A stretch of 64,000 bases of DNA from Letharia columbiana. Its lineage: Eukaryota > Ascomycota > Lecanoromycetes > Lecanorales > Parmeliaceae. Position 1 is the first letter of the stretch. The number at the start of each line of letters is the position of its first letter. Of this stretch, positions 34,444 to 46,000 are shown piece after piece. The stretch spans positions 62,001 to 126,000 of the forward strand of contig NW_023501114.1 of NCBI RefSeq assembly GCF_014066305.1. The letters run 5' to 3'. The position numbers and the translations under genes are program-made. Under the pieces are notes generated by a model. It saw nothing but the letters and a program-made list of their open reading frames with translations, ran no database searches and was not told where the DNA came from.

Positions 34444-35058
34444 TTAGATCCCTAACGTTTTCTCAATCTCAACATTTTTCACCAGGTGAAGGACTTCGGG
34501 AGAAGTGGTCGGAAGAACCTGAAACCTGTCGCAGCCAGCTGTGCCACCAAAGACCCCAGATCTTGACTCTCTCTCGCAGACCTTGCGGAAGTCTAGCCAA
34601 CCTCTCTTGAGCCAGTCCTTACCAGGTTGAGCTATGCTTCCTACGACGGAGCAGCCGCGAGTGGCTCGACGCCGTCGAATTCTGCTGGTGCATTCTTCGC
34701 AATCGTGGCCGACGATGACGGGACATTGAGGGGTGCACTTAGCAGCAACGTCCGATCTGAGCGTCGATATTTGGCCACAAGACAACGAGCTTGACCATAT
34801 AATAACATTCTTGTCATCGAGTATCTCGTACTCATGTGGTGGCTCAAACAAGGAGCTTCCCAGCTATTTTCTCACGTCGGGCGTTTGAGAATTCCCGGCT
34901 TCTGCGAATGCGTCGTCTCTATGTGCAAGTAATAGCCCACCCTTCCTAAAATACTCGATCGCTGTCATCACATGTGGCATCCACGGCCTCTCACGCTGCC
35001 ATCTTTTGTGCATAGGAGAGGGCGCAGACGGCAAGTCTTCGGCCGTACACAATGCCAT
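34444..35058 (-). pseudogene. Hypothetical ORF interrupted by one TAG
   Basis: From the ATG at 35058 a single frame runs to 34444 (about 204 codons) broken only by one TAG at 34866-34864. The upstream part is 64 aa. The downstream part of about 139 aa includes a Cys-containing stretch (CTPQCPVIVGHDCEEC) and DWLKRGWLDFRKVCERE. No family was recognised. A single nonsense change is the simplest reading, and TAG could come from CAG by a C-to-T transition. An unrecognised intron or chance adjacency of two ORFs is also possible. Confidence 0.35.
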
Positions 35059-35679
35059 AAAGGGTCTCGCATCGGGTATTGTTATCGGAAAGCAAAGACG
35101 AAGGGTTGTTGCAAGGTATTTGATTTTGATTCCGGCAGCGGTGTGCCTGGCTTCTTTTGCCCGCGCTTCATCCTAACAAGCACCGCTCGTCCTCTTCTCG
35201 TACCAAGACTGGTCCGGCGTTGTTTTCAGAGAACGGTGACAGAGCGAGTTGTCTGAGGACGCCGGTGGTTATCACCAGCCCCATCGCGAACAGCCTCGAC
35301 ATCTTCGATCACCCTTTTCTAATCACAATGCATCGGTGTGTAGCCGCTACAGAAGCGCGTTTCACTTTTTTTTGTGATTTCACCATATCAGTCGCAGTCT
35401 CCCCAACACCGTTGGGACAGACTGCGTTGTGCTGTGTTGCACCGTTCTACCCGGACTTTGTCTTCAGACGCGTATCTCAAATTTTCACGGCGTCGGTGCG
35501 CTTTGCGATAGCCGAAGATAAAAGTCTATACCATGAAGGAATCGATCTTTTGCTCGTGGCGCAGGACTGCGATCTTTGCTTTTGCACGATGTCGCGAGCA
35601 CATCCAGCCATTCCCACGTCGTATTCCAACCACAAGCTGTCCCTTTTGCTCCGAGACGCTTTGTCATTTGTACCTCAAT

Positions 35680-36698
35680 ATGACAAGCCTCATCGTCAGT
35701 TTGGCTCTTCTCGTCTATCATCTCAGCGTAGTCACCGCCTCGTTTATCCCTCTTCAAAGACTCGGCAACAGCATTCTTTCCAACAATTTCATTCGAAATA
35801 ATACACTCGCTCCTCTGAGCGCTGTAAACCTCACTGCCGCTACTCCACCACAAGGCTTCTCGAATGATATCACTTACGTAGGAACCGCGATATTCGTTCC
35901 TATGGAAATGTATATTAAACGCCGTTGAAGCAATGTCCCTTTTCGCTTCCTACCCCTATGACGCGCAGCTCAGGTTTGACCAACTCGAAGTAAGCAGTCC
36001 ACATTTCTGCACTGAGATTTTTGTCACAAGGATACAGCCAGTATTGCAGTCCAAGCGCGTGGTGGCGGCGTTGTATAAGACTGGCCTCGCAATAGCTAAT
36101 GGAAACAAATTCCATAAAAACCTCGTGTTTTTGAATATAGAAGAGAAGCTTGCAGGGCTTTTGGCTTTCTGAAATATACAACGCGGAATGCGTGATTGAG
36201 GGTCGGTCTTCGAACACGACTGATCTTGTGGCTCGTGCCGAGGGTACTCCTACTTCCACCAAACGTCACCCTTACCGCCGACTCGGGAATCACCATCGAT
36301 CCAACCCACAGCAAGTTCAAAATCACCTACAAATATGACAGCGTGCGCATTAAGGCGGCTGACGTCTTCACCTCTTTCCTCGATGCTATCGCAGTAAGTG
36401 CCGAACACGATCTCGCTAAGGTTTCGATGCTTCCGTGAACGCGGTCAGCGTGTCGGGCCTGTGTACGATCAACGTACGCGCATGTTATGGGCGGCAGTTG
36501 AGTTGGGCCAGGCTGATCTGAGCGTTGGTGTTGGGTTGGGAGAACCTGATTATAGATGGTCCACTTAGTAGAGGGAGGTATGAAGGTTTGGAATTTGAGA
36601 TGGTATATGATGGAGTGCAGATCTGGGAGGGCCATTCTTGGAAGCTGCCTGCAGTTTCGGGTGCCTCGGAAGGGCCAGCCGTCGCCAGGCGAAGATGA
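35680..36698 (+). pseudogene. Decayed secreted-protein gene
   Basis: The frame starting ATG 35680 begins with a clear signal peptide (MTSLIVSLALLVYHLSVVTA) followed by Asn/Leu-rich sequence (SAVNLTAATPPQGFSNDI). It stops near 35926, but protein-like sequence continues in other frames: FDQLEVSSPHFCTEIF (about 35970), SEIYNAECVIEGRSSNTTD (about 36165), LTADSGITIDPTHSKFKITY and KAADVFTSFLDAIAVSAEHD (36270-36410), ASVNAVSVSGLCTINV (about 36430) and RYEGLEFEMVYDGVQIWEG (about 36575), ending at 36698. The pieces are collinear and suggest one secreted fungal protein of unknown function broken by several small indels. An intron could explain one of the shifts but not all of them. Confidence 0.55.
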
Positions 36699-37397
36699 TT
36701 ATGGTCTGTGTTATTAACGTGCTGCTGTATCTCTACCGTCTATCCGAGAGCTGAAATTTGGGCTTCGAGCCGGAATGCGATGGCCGTTTCTGCTCGAAGG
36801 TCATACATAGCGAGCAGGCTTTAAGGGGCACCAGCGCCCAATATCATGGCCTTTTGTACCTCACGAAGGTTCCAGCGCGTAGTTTTGACCCTCCTTGAGG
36901 AGACATTGAAGATTTAGGCCTGTAGTACAATGGTCCTTCTACTAAAGTACAAAAAGTTGAGAATGCACTTGGGACTCAATACCGTAGTGTGAGAGCCCAT
37001 CTCTCTCTAGAAACCGGAATTTGAGAGAGAATTCGGAGTCCATGTACAAGAAAGTGATGACCCTCCTTCTCCTGCAACAGCAAATCGAGAAGAGACTTTG
37101 ATACCTAAGACTTGCAGTTTCTAGAATTGGAAGAGGTTTGGTAGGTCTCGGAAACATAGGACATCTGGGGACTGGGTCCGAAGCATGACAAATGGGTTTC
37201 GAGCTTTGGATCCACGCTAACCTACCACCTACGGAGGTAACTCCGGCACTAGATCGTTAAATCCGAACCGGAAGAATCAAGGAAGCAAACAACCGTTGCA
37301 CAAGAACATTGGAACCCAATGGGCACTGCTACTGCTCTACATGAGTTTTCAAAACAAACATACAAAGAATGATAGGAAAATAACGGGTACCAACAAT
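36699..37397. other. Upstream region of the beta-glucosidase gene
   Basis: No gene was recognised. This segment separates the decayed secreted-protein gene from the GH3 start and presumably holds the GH3 promoter. No confident regulatory motif can be named. Confidence 0.4.
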
Positions 37398-40316
37398 ATG
37401 ACGCGTGCAGCAGAACTTGCCAGCAGCCGAGAAGGCCTCCTTGACCATGAAGCTGCCAGGCCTTATCGCCGTTCACTTGGTAGCGACCGTTCCTCATCCG
37501 AGCTGGATCTTGACGAGCTACCACCGCCGCGGTCAAGAGGTGGATGGTCACCATCACCATCAAGAGGAAAGAAAAGCAATAAGGAAAAGGAAAAGGAAAA
37601 GGGATACCCGGGACTGCCCAAGGCAAAGAGGAAGGGAGGATTGCTCCGGAAGACAACATGTCTGCTGATCATGTCGATACTGTTAGGGGGGCTGCTAGGT
37701 CTGATAGCAATGGCGCTATGGGTATGGAGAAAAGCCATCCCGCTAGATGGGCAGTCACCGCCCTGGTACCCGTCGCCAAAGGGGGGGACCCTAGCACCTT
37801 GGGAGGAAAGTTACAAGAAAGCGGCTGCTATGGTCAGCAAGATGTCACTACCCGAGAAGGTGAATATCACGACAGGGACTGGCTGGTCACAGGATTTGTG
37901 TGTTGGCAATACTGCACCTGCGAACGGCGTGGGCTTCCCTCCGCTTTGTCTACAAGACGGGCCTCTCGGTATCCGTTTCGCAGACCACGCAACTGCTTGG
38001 CCAGCCGGTATCACCGTCGGAGCCACATGGAACAAAGACTTGATCTACAAAAGAGGAAGAGCGCTAGGTCTTGAGCATCGGCTAAAAGGCGTGAATGTGT
38101 TGCTGGGGCCCTCGATGGGACCACTAGGACGAATGCCCGCTGGCGGGAGAAATTGGGAAGGCTTTGGTCCCGACCCCGTGCTGCAAGGCATTGCGTCTGC
38201 TCAGACTATCAAGGGTATCCAAGATGAAGGAGTAATGGCCACTGCAAAACACTACGTCGCAAACGAGCAGGAGCATTTCCGACAGGCTAACGAGTGGTTG
38301 ACGCCGCACGCCATATCCTCCAACATTGATGACCGAGCTTTGCACGAAGTATACTTGTGGCCCTTTGCCGACAGCATTAGAGTTGGTGTTGCAAGCGTAA
38401 TGTGCAGCTACAATATGGTCAACAATTCTTATGCTTGTGGGAACAGCAAGCTGTTGAACGGCATACTAAAGGATGAACTGGGCTTCCAAGGGTTCGTGCA
38501 GTCCGATTGGTTAGCTCAACGAAGCGGAGTAGCCAGTGCCTTAGCCGGTCTTGATATGACGATGCCTGGAGATGGTCTTTATTGGATGGACGGAGATTCT
38601 TTATTTGGTCCCCACCTCACTCGATCGGTTCTCAACGGCTCTTTGCCCGTTGAGAGGTTGGATGACATGGCTACACGTGTTGTGGCTGCCTGGTATCAAC
38701 TCGGCCAAGACGACAAAGCCCGCTGGCCGAATATTCCTCCTGAAGGTGATGGTAGACCAAACTTCTCATCTTGGACAAATGACAAGGTCGGAAAGATCCA
38801 CCATGGTAGCGATGATCCCACGACGGCGGTGGTCAATCAATTCATCGATGTTCAGGGGCAAGGGAAGGACTTTCACGGGCGTCTGGCTCAACAAGTCGCC
38901 GCCGAGGGCACTATCCTCGTCAAGAATGAGAACAACGTCTTGCCACTAGATCCTAAAGGCTGGACTGAACAGTATCAGCCCCACGGTACTGGTAAGTACA
39001 AGGTCGGAGTCTTCGGCGAAGACGCAGGATCTAATCCAAATGGGCCAAATGATTGTCCCGACCGGGCCTGTAATGTCGGTACTCTAGCTTCGGGGTGGGG
39101 CAGCGGTGCCGTGGAATTCCCATATCTAGTTCCACCAATCGAAGCATTGGAATCCACCTTCGACCTTGGCTCTGTTGATATTACGGCGACATTGACAAAT
39201 GACCTGCCCAAGAATTGTTACTCCGGTCAAGACCTTTGTTTAGTGTTTATCAATTCAGATGCAGGTGAAGGCTACATCCAATGGAACGGGATCACGGACA
39301 GAAATGACCTGTACCCTCAAAAAGGTGGAGATGAACTTGTCAAGAAGGTCGCCACAGAGTGCTTGCAAACGGTTGTCGTTGTCCATGCCGTCGGCCCTGT
39401 CGTTCTCGAACGTTGGATCGATCTTCCCAACGTCAAAGCTGTCATCCTTGCCAATCTTCCCGGCGAAGAAAGCGGTAACGCCATTGCCGACGTTCTGTTT
39501 GGCCGAGTGGACGCGACTGGACGACTACCCTACACTGTGGGTAAATCCATGTCTGAGTACGGCCCTGGCGGACAGGTCATGTACAAACCCAATGGTCTCG
39601 CACCTCAGCAAGACTTTAAAGAAGGCCTGCTCATTGACTACCGACATTTCGACAAACAGTCCATCACCCCACGCTACGAATTCGGCTTCGGCCTCTCATA
39701 CACTACTTTTACATTCTCAAACCTCGCTCTCACAACGCTGAAACCCAAATCGCCCTTCCCTTCGCCGCGCCCTGAGGGAACAATTCTACCTCCCACATAT
39801 TCAACCGACATCCCTGACCCATCATCTGCACTGTTCCCAAAAATCTTCTGGAAGCTGCACAAACGCATATACCCCTACATTGACTCTACTAAAGAAATCA
39901 AAACCGGCTCTTACCCCTATCCGACTGGTTACAACGACCAGCAAGTCCCGTCTCCCGCTGGCGGTGGCGAAGGCGGTAATCCTTCCCTTTATGAAGAACA
40001 TATCCTAGTCTCGATCGACTTGAAGAACACGGGCCCTCGCACAGGAAAGCAAGTCGTGCAGGTCTACGTCTCGTTCCCTGAAGATGTGATCGACTCTAGC
40101 ACGGGAAGCAAAATCGAGTTTCCCGTGAGAGTACTTAGGGGCTTTGAGAAAGTGGAGCTCGCTGCAGGAGACACGACGAGAGTGGAAGTCCGCCTAACAA
40201 GAAGGGACTTGAGCTATTGGAGCGTCGGCTACCAGAATTGGGTTATTCCCGACGGTGATATTGTCGTCGCAGTTGGGGCGAGTTCGAGAGATTTGCCGTT
40301 GAGCGGGACTTGGTAG
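37398..40316 (+). CDS. bglE-like: GH3 beta-glucosidase, type II membrane protein
   Basis: A single-exon 972-aa protein. The ATG at 37398 was chosen over an upstream in-frame ATG at 37341 because it starts a normal hydrophilic, Lys-rich cytosolic tail. A transmembrane helix spans about residues 88-110 (TTCLLIMSILLGGLLGLIAM) and is followed by an extracytosolic catalytic part. The GH3 N-terminal barrel shows GPSMGPLGRMPAGGRNWEGF, ATAKHYVANEQE and the nucleophile motif GFVQSDW, with Asp370. The alpha/beta sandwich domain (GTILVKNENNVLPL) and a C-terminal fibronectin-III-like domain (NTGPRTGKQVVQVYVSFPE; RVLRGFEKVEL) complete the family's usual layout. Membrane-anchored GH3 enzymes of this length are known in aspergilli as beta-glucosidase E; they cleave terminal beta-D-glucosyl residues from cello-oligosaccharides at the cell surface. 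The gene is convergent with the RNase H-like gene. Confidence 0.92.
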   Translation: MTRAAELASSREGLLDHEAARPYRRSLGSDRSSSELDLDELPPPRSRGGWSPSPSRGKKSNKEKEKEKGYPGLPKAKRKGGLLRKTTCLLIMSILLGGLLGLIAMALWVWRKAIPLDGQSPPWYPSPKGGTLAPWEESYKKAAAMVSKMSLPEKVNITTGTGWSQDLCVGNTAPANGVGFPPLCLQDGPLGIRFADHATAWPAGITVGATWNKDLIYKRGRALGLEHRLKGVNVLLGPSMGPLGRMPAGGRNWEGFGPDPVLQGIASAQTIKGIQDEGVMATAKHYVANEQEHFRQANEWLTPHAISSNIDDRALHEVYLWPFADSIRVGVASVMCSYNMVNNSYACGNSKLLNGILKDELGFQGFVQSDWLAQRSGVASALAGLDMTMPGDGLYWMDGDSLFGPHLTRSVLNGSLPVERLDDMATRVVAAWYQLGQDDKARWPNIPPEGDGRPNFSSWTNDKVGKIHHGSDDPTTAVVNQFIDVQGQGKDFHGRLAQQVAAEGTILVKNENNVLPLDPKGWTEQYQPHGTGKYKVGVFGEDAGSNPNGPNDCPDRACNVGTLASGWGSGAVEFPYLVPPIEALESTFDLGSVDITATLTNDLPKNCYSGQDLCLVFINSDAGEGYIQWNGITDRNDLYPQKGGDELVKKVATECLQTVVVVHAVGPVVLERWIDLPNVKAVILANLPGEESGNAIADVLFGRVDATGRLPYTVGKSMSEYGPGGQVMYKPNGLAPQQDFKEGLLIDYRHFDKQSITPRYEFGFGLSYTTFTFSNLALTTLKPKSPFPSPRPEGTILPPTYSTDIPDPSSALFPKIFWKLHKRIYPYIDSTKEIKTGSYPYPTGYNDQQVPSPAGGGEGGNPSLYEEHILVSIDLKNTGPRTGKQVVQVYVSFPEDVIDSSTGSKIEFPVRVLRGFEKVELAAGDTTRVEVRLTRRDLSYWSVGYQNWVIPDGDIVVAVGASSRDLPLSGTW

Positions 40317-41044
40317 GGTCATGAAGCATATGTTTGTTCTGGGTCTGCGTCGGCAAAGTGCGGTATCTGTCTAGTCGTTTGAGCAGCATAAGAATTAATG
40401 GAACAGTACTTGAGCATTTGTACCTGGGACTTGGAGAGTTGCCCGGCTTAGCCAACGTTCAAAATGCTTCCCAGGATGAACGTGCTTTGATTGAGGGGAA
40501 TGATGCCCAGAAATATAATAAGATTTTCGTCTCCAAATCTACACACTGTAGCACTCTTCCCTAAGAAATTTAGCCTCATTGCCTTACTCGATCTATTTCC
40601 CACCCCGTTTTTCGATCTGGACGTGCTGTGACTGATGGTACTGCTGTCCAAAATCCCTTACCACTCTTCAGATATAACTGCATAATGCAGCGCTGTTCCC
40701 CCAAAAAGCCTGAGCTCCCAGCTTACCCAGTTGACTTGCGAAACATAGACGGGTTCAGATATATCTTCATTCATGGGACAAACGCTCTAGAACCACATGT
40801 GTGTGCATTACCAAACGGTTAGAGCCTTGCCTTTTTTCCTTGCTAGGTAGGTGAAAATGCCGTTGCGTAGCTCTAATTGACTCGATTCTGAATCACAAGT
40901 GCGTTTTCCTTGCTTGACCCGCATACGCATCTGCAACGGGAGTGACACGAGCACCAAGTCATCCCAGAGCATAGACCACGACAATGCTCGGTGCACATCG
41001 GTACGCCCCCCCCTTGTTTCTCATCGCCGAATCCACCCACCCAC
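40317..41044. other. Convergent intergenic region
   Basis: Lies between the 3' ends of the GH3 gene (plus) and the RNase H-like gene (minus). No gene or repeat was recognised. Confidence 0.4.
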
Positions 41045-41608
41045 CTACCAACTCCCCCCCTCCCACTCCGGCCGCCGAACCGGCTCATCCGAATCCTCGT
41101 CCTCAGACCCAAACTCCATCCCATCCAACACCCCCTCCACCACCGCCCCAACCGCCCCGTTCCGCCCCCTCGGCACCCAAACCCACTCCACCGTCCCCGC
41201 CCGCAGCACCTCCCCCTCCAGCAGCAGCGCCCGCTCGATCAGATCCCGGTCCACCACCTCCCGGCCCCGGCGGGTCCGGAACCCGTTGCGCGCCCACTTC
41301 CAGCACCACTGCGTCATGCAGCCCAGGGCGTACTTGGAGTCGGTGTGGATCGTGACGTCCACGCGCGGGCGCGGACCCGGGCCCGGGCGCGGTTGCAGCG
41401 CTTTGAGCCGCGCTTGCTGCAGCGCGAGGATGATGGCGCATAGTTGGGCGCGTTGGGGCGTGGGTGGTGGGGATGGGGGCAGCTGGTGGGTTTGGGTGGT
41501 GCGGCGGGCGTATTTGTTGGTCATGGTTACGGCGGCGGCGGCGATGGGGCCGCGTTGGCTGGTGGGGCGGCAGCGGCCGCTGGCGTGGAGGGTCATGGTG
41601 TAGGGCAT
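41045..41608 (-). CDS. RNase H-like protein, catalytic residues lost
   Basis: A 187-aa single-exon frame with a true ATG at 41608. The fold is recognisable as the RNase H type of fungal cytosolic proteins: a start like MPYTMTLHASGRCR, QRAQLCAIILAL, the strand DVTIHTDSKYALGCMTQW, NGFRTRRGREVVDRDLIE and WVWVPRGRN. RNase H enzymes cut RNA in RNA/DNA hybrids using four acidic residues. Here the first Asp of the DG motif is Ser (ASG), the Glu of the AEL motif is Gln (AQL) and the last Asp of the N..AD motif is missing (RNGAVG). Only the Asp of TDSKY remains. The protein should therefore be catalytically dead, either a binding-only relative or a pseudogene with an open frame. Its very high GC content sets it apart from its flanks. 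Confidence 0.72.
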   Translation of the reverse strand: MPYTMTLHASGRCRPTSQRGPIAAAAVTMTNKYARRTTQTHQLPPSPPPTPQRAQLCAIILALQQARLKALQPRPGPGPRPRVDVTIHTDSKYALGCMTQWCWKWARNGFRTRRGREVVDRDLIERALLLEGEVLRAGTVEWVWVPRGRNGAVGAVVEGVLDGMEFGSEDEDSDEPVRRPEWEGGSW

Positions 41609-42908
41609 GGTGGGCGCGGAGGAGGGTGGTCTTGGGAGTCGATGGGTGAGGTTTGGAGGCGATGAGGGTACTCGGTATTGCTTGTGGGGTTGGCTGGTTC
41701 GGGGGAAGTGAGCTGCTGTTCTGAAAGGTGCGGAATGAGTGGCACGGTTACTGGGAGCTTGGTTGAAGATGCGTAGCGAGCGTGATCTTCCTCTGCAGCG
41801 TCTTGATAAGCGAAATCAGTGTCACGGCGGGCAGTCTTTGAAAAAAGTCAGAATTGGAGTTCCTTCTTAAAAGACAAGAGCCGAGCGATGAGACATCTTG
41901 AAGTGGTATGAGAGCCTTTTGCTTCCAGTCATGTCTCGTGGTAGGTAGAGTGGTCCAGGATAGGAACAGATTACGCCAATAACAAACATACCGTCTTTTA
42001 AGTTATTTAAAGACCCCAGAGATGTTCGTGTGATGAAATGTCAGTTTGTGTCCGTCTGGGATAGAAACATAGAGCCCGCGTCGTTATGGGAGCCATGTCG
42101 ACGCTATGAGTCTCCTGTCCCCAACCCCCCAAGGTCTGATATGTGTTGAAGACAAAGTGGTCGTGCTAGGGACATTGCATGTTCGCCACGCCGGTATTGG
42201 CAATTTGATGGTGTTTCATACCCATCAAATCAAGGCCAATCGGTAGAACTATACGCAACACTTTGCACTCTCCAGTAGAGATGATCTCTGACATGTTTTT
42301 AATCTTCATCTTATGATTGGAAATTCCGCTGTCAGCTGTTGAGGCAGTAATGAGAGGTATCAATGCATACGGGTGCTTGTACAGTCACACAAATAGATCT
42401 GAGGAGCACTGATTCCATCTGCTTGCTCATGATGAAGCAGATTATGGGGTGTCAAACTTTCCAAAGGGATAAGATGAATGTCTCCTGAGCGGCATCCAAG
42501 GACTGAGATGCTCTTTTGACCCATAACTCTCCTTACGCTGTAGAACCTGACCCAACCCGACTCTTGACTGCGCATTTGGCTTGACGCTGATGATTGGTGA
42601 TGGCTGAGGTGTAGGTAAGGTTCAACTCAGTCTAATCACGTCAAATGAATTAAGCGGCGCCAAAAGCCAGAGACGGATAACCCCGCCAAGCCGCGCCCTC
42701 GAGTGTTATCTACGTGCTCGGCCATAGGCAAACTTGCATATGGTTCAGACTATGATTAGGGCTTAGGTCTTAACGAATCTTTGTGATTTACTCCATTCAC
42801 AATGAACCCACAGCTCAGGGCAGAGGAGACAATATCCATGTATCTCCGAAGAGCAACAACACTTTTGATTTAGTCGTTTGTGACTGATTCAGACATCGGC
42901 GTCTATGG
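41609..42908. other. Intergenic, left flank of the second Gypsy element
   Basis: No gene was recognised. Two short, adjacent minus-strand frames in 42166-42575 (70 and 65 codons) might be parts of one degraded protein but have no identifiable family. Confidence 0.35.
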
Positions 42909-43053
42909 TCGGAAGGTGCTTCCTGCGGGGTCGTTCTTTCTAGCTTTATATAGTATAGTTTGCTTAGCTAAATTCTTAGAGAATCCTCGAGATCCTACTT
43001 CCATAGAATCTACATCCTCTTCTACCCACACGAGCCTAGTTATTCTTATTCTT
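42909..43053 (+). repeat. Left LTR segment of the second Gypsy element
   Basis: GTCGGAAGGTGCTTCCTGCG and the following ~125 bp match 50230-50375. This copy shows A or T where the right copy has G or C (for example TTAGCTAAATT against TTGGCTAGATC), so it is the more RIP-mutated of the two. The true LTR ends could not be fixed, because the right copy may extend further on both sides. Confidence 0.75.
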
Positions 43054-46000
43054 TAAAGATCCTACTTAGATTTTTTATAACCCTAAAGTAGAATCATCTT
43101 TACTATTATTCTTATATATCTTTAAAATCTTTATTTAGCCTATTTAACTATTATCTATTATTATTTATTTTTCTATTAAATCTCTTACTAAAAATCTTAC
43201 TATAAAAGTACTTTCTTAAGTCATTCAGTCTAGAAAGCCTCTTATATCTATTAAATCACTTCTAGAGACTTAAGAAGCCTTTAATAAGTATCTTAAGAAG
43301 TTACTATTACTTAACTCGATTCTTAAATTATCGTTATTACTTATTAGAACTCTCTTACTACTATAAAAAATAAGTTATAGTATTATTATTCTAGCGAGTA
43401 TTAAAAATCTTTTTAAGAAATTAATCTATCACTATTAGCTTAATATCCTAGACTTCTTAAAAATTCCTCTTAATAATAGTTCTACGAATTCTATAGTCTC
43501 GTTATTAGAATCTTATTAAAGCACGTTTTCTTTAAATTAGTTTAAAGCTTTTATATAGTCTAGCAATACTATAAAAGCAATTATATTTTATCTTATATTT
43601 ATTATATATAATAACTTCTTAAAAATTACTAATATATTAGTATTAAAGTAATTTCGAAAGTTTAACTTTAATATAGAGAATTATTAAGATAAAGAAGATT
43701 ATTTCTCTTTAGCTAAATATCTAAAATATCTTAATATACTTTTTATTAACGATACTTTCGAGTAATTAGAAAGTTATTTAAAAATTATTTAACTTTTTAT
43801 CGAAATAAAGTATATTAATTCCTAATAAATAATCTAATAATTTCGAATTATATTCTATAAGAAGTTTTTTTTAAAAGCTATAAAAGTAAGTATAATTCTA
43901 TTTAATATCGAGATTATAAAACTTTATTAACGTTTTAAAGAATTTCTTACTTTCTACTTTAAGCGTATTATTAACTTAATATAAAGAGTTAAAATTAAGA
44001 ATAAATCTACTATTACTCTTAGTGCTACCTTTAATCTTCTTAAATCTACTATACTCGATATTATTCTTTATATCTTTATTAGAGAATTAAATAATTAAAA
44101 AATTTAAAAGAAAATAATAAGAGATATAGTATCTTTTAATAGATTTTTATATATAATCTATAATCTCGCGAAAGAAATATAGCGTATTAATATTAAAATC
44201 TAGAAGCTCTTAAAATAAAGAATCGAGATCTAATTAACTATAATTCTATAAGTCTCTTATAAAATAAAGATTATCGAAGTAGTAGATAACTTTCTTACTT
44301 ATTTTTTATTAAGTTATTAAAGTCTTATAACTCTTATATTATTAATCTTAATTCTTTTATATAAATCTATTAAAGTAACTATTAGAGGCTTTTACGAGAT
44401 CTTAATATTTTATATAATCTTAATCTCTAGAGTATCGTTATTCTTTATATAAAGTTTTAATTCTTACTTTAACTCTAATTTTAATTTTAGCTTAAAATCT
44501 TAATAAAGAAAATATTAATAGAAGTAAATCTTCGAATTTTATAGCTAATAGTTACTTTCATAATTATTAATTTATTTTAAAAGATATATCTAATTATAAT
44601 ATTTCGAAAAACTCTTATATTAATAGTATAATTTATTAATCTTATAAGAAAGATAATTAGCTATATATTAAATATAGTATTAAGAGTTATATCTCTTCTT
44701 ATTATAAGAGTACTTTACTATCTACTTAGAAATAGTTATATCTAAAAATACTTATTTTTAAAGATAATCTATAATTAAACTTTACTTTCGTTAAGTTTAA
44801 AAAGTTTAATAAATCTTCTAGACTCTATAAGACTATCTCTTCGTCGAAGTCTTTCATAATTTCTTCTTCTTCTTCTTCTACTAAATCGAGTTAAATAACG
44901 CCTTTAAACTTTATAAATTCTTATATTTTATCTTATTCTAATTTAGTATAATTTAAAGTAGTAGAGCTAAATTAATCTTATTTCGCTAATATAAAAATCG
45001 CTAAAGCTTTTCTCGATAAAGGATTAGAATCTAATAAGCGAGTTTATATAAAAGAAGTATTAATATTAATATTAGCGTCGATATTAATATCTTAATAATA
45101 ATAAGAAAAATAATTTAAGAGGTCTTAATTAGTATTTATTTAATTATAGTAATTTATATTATAGTAGTTTTAGATATCTTAATATTAATAAAAGTAGTTT
45201 AATATTAATTTAAATTCTAATACTTCTTTCTATCTATTATAAGTTTCTATTTAAATAAATTTATAATAGCCTTTAATAGCTATAAATTAAAAATCTTCTT
45301 TCTAAAATTAATTATATTTATTCTAAGTTACTTCGAAAGAAGAGTATTTTAAATATAAGAATAAAAAGCGAGTTAGTAAGAAAGTAGAACCTTAGCCTTT
45401 AATAAATCTATTTAATAAATTTAAATATAATTCTCTTATATCGATCTAATATATATTTAAGAGTATTAAAGTTAATATAAATATAATAGATTTTATAATA
45501 TAATTACTTACTATATATAAGAAGTTAAAGCGCCTTTATACTTAAGTTTTTAAAAAATAAACTTTAAAGTCTATTATAAATACTACGTAAGCACCTTTAA
45601 TTAGCTTTTAATTCACTTTTATTTAATAAATTCTATAGATATCTATATTATCTCTAAGGTATTTATAAGCTTATTAACTTATATTAATATTTCCTTCTAT
45701 ATCTATATCTTAAATATCTATATTTTAATCTTTTTAGTAAACTTTAGAGAACTTTACTACGTTAGTATTTATATTCTAGATTAATATTTCTATTATAAAA
45801 ACTAAGAAGTATATATACTTTCTAAGCTCTCTTATAAGTGTGAATAAGACGTTTTATATTCTTATTATTATAAAGAAATAGAATAAATTTAATATTAATC
45901 TCGAGAAATCTTATATTTAGACGAATTAAGATTTCGATATAAATATAATATCTTCTAAACTAATATATCTTCTAGATTTATATTTTTATCTACTTACGAA

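Noticed and set aside
35157..35801. 214-codon plus-strand frame overlapping the secreted-protein relic
   Set aside because: No domain and a non-ATG start. The overlapping frame from 35680 has a convincing signal peptide instead.
40899..41603. 234-codon plus-strand frame opposite the RNase H-like gene
   Set aside because: Pro/Ser/Arg-rich shadow of GC-rich DNA; the opposite strand has the recognisable RNase H motifs.
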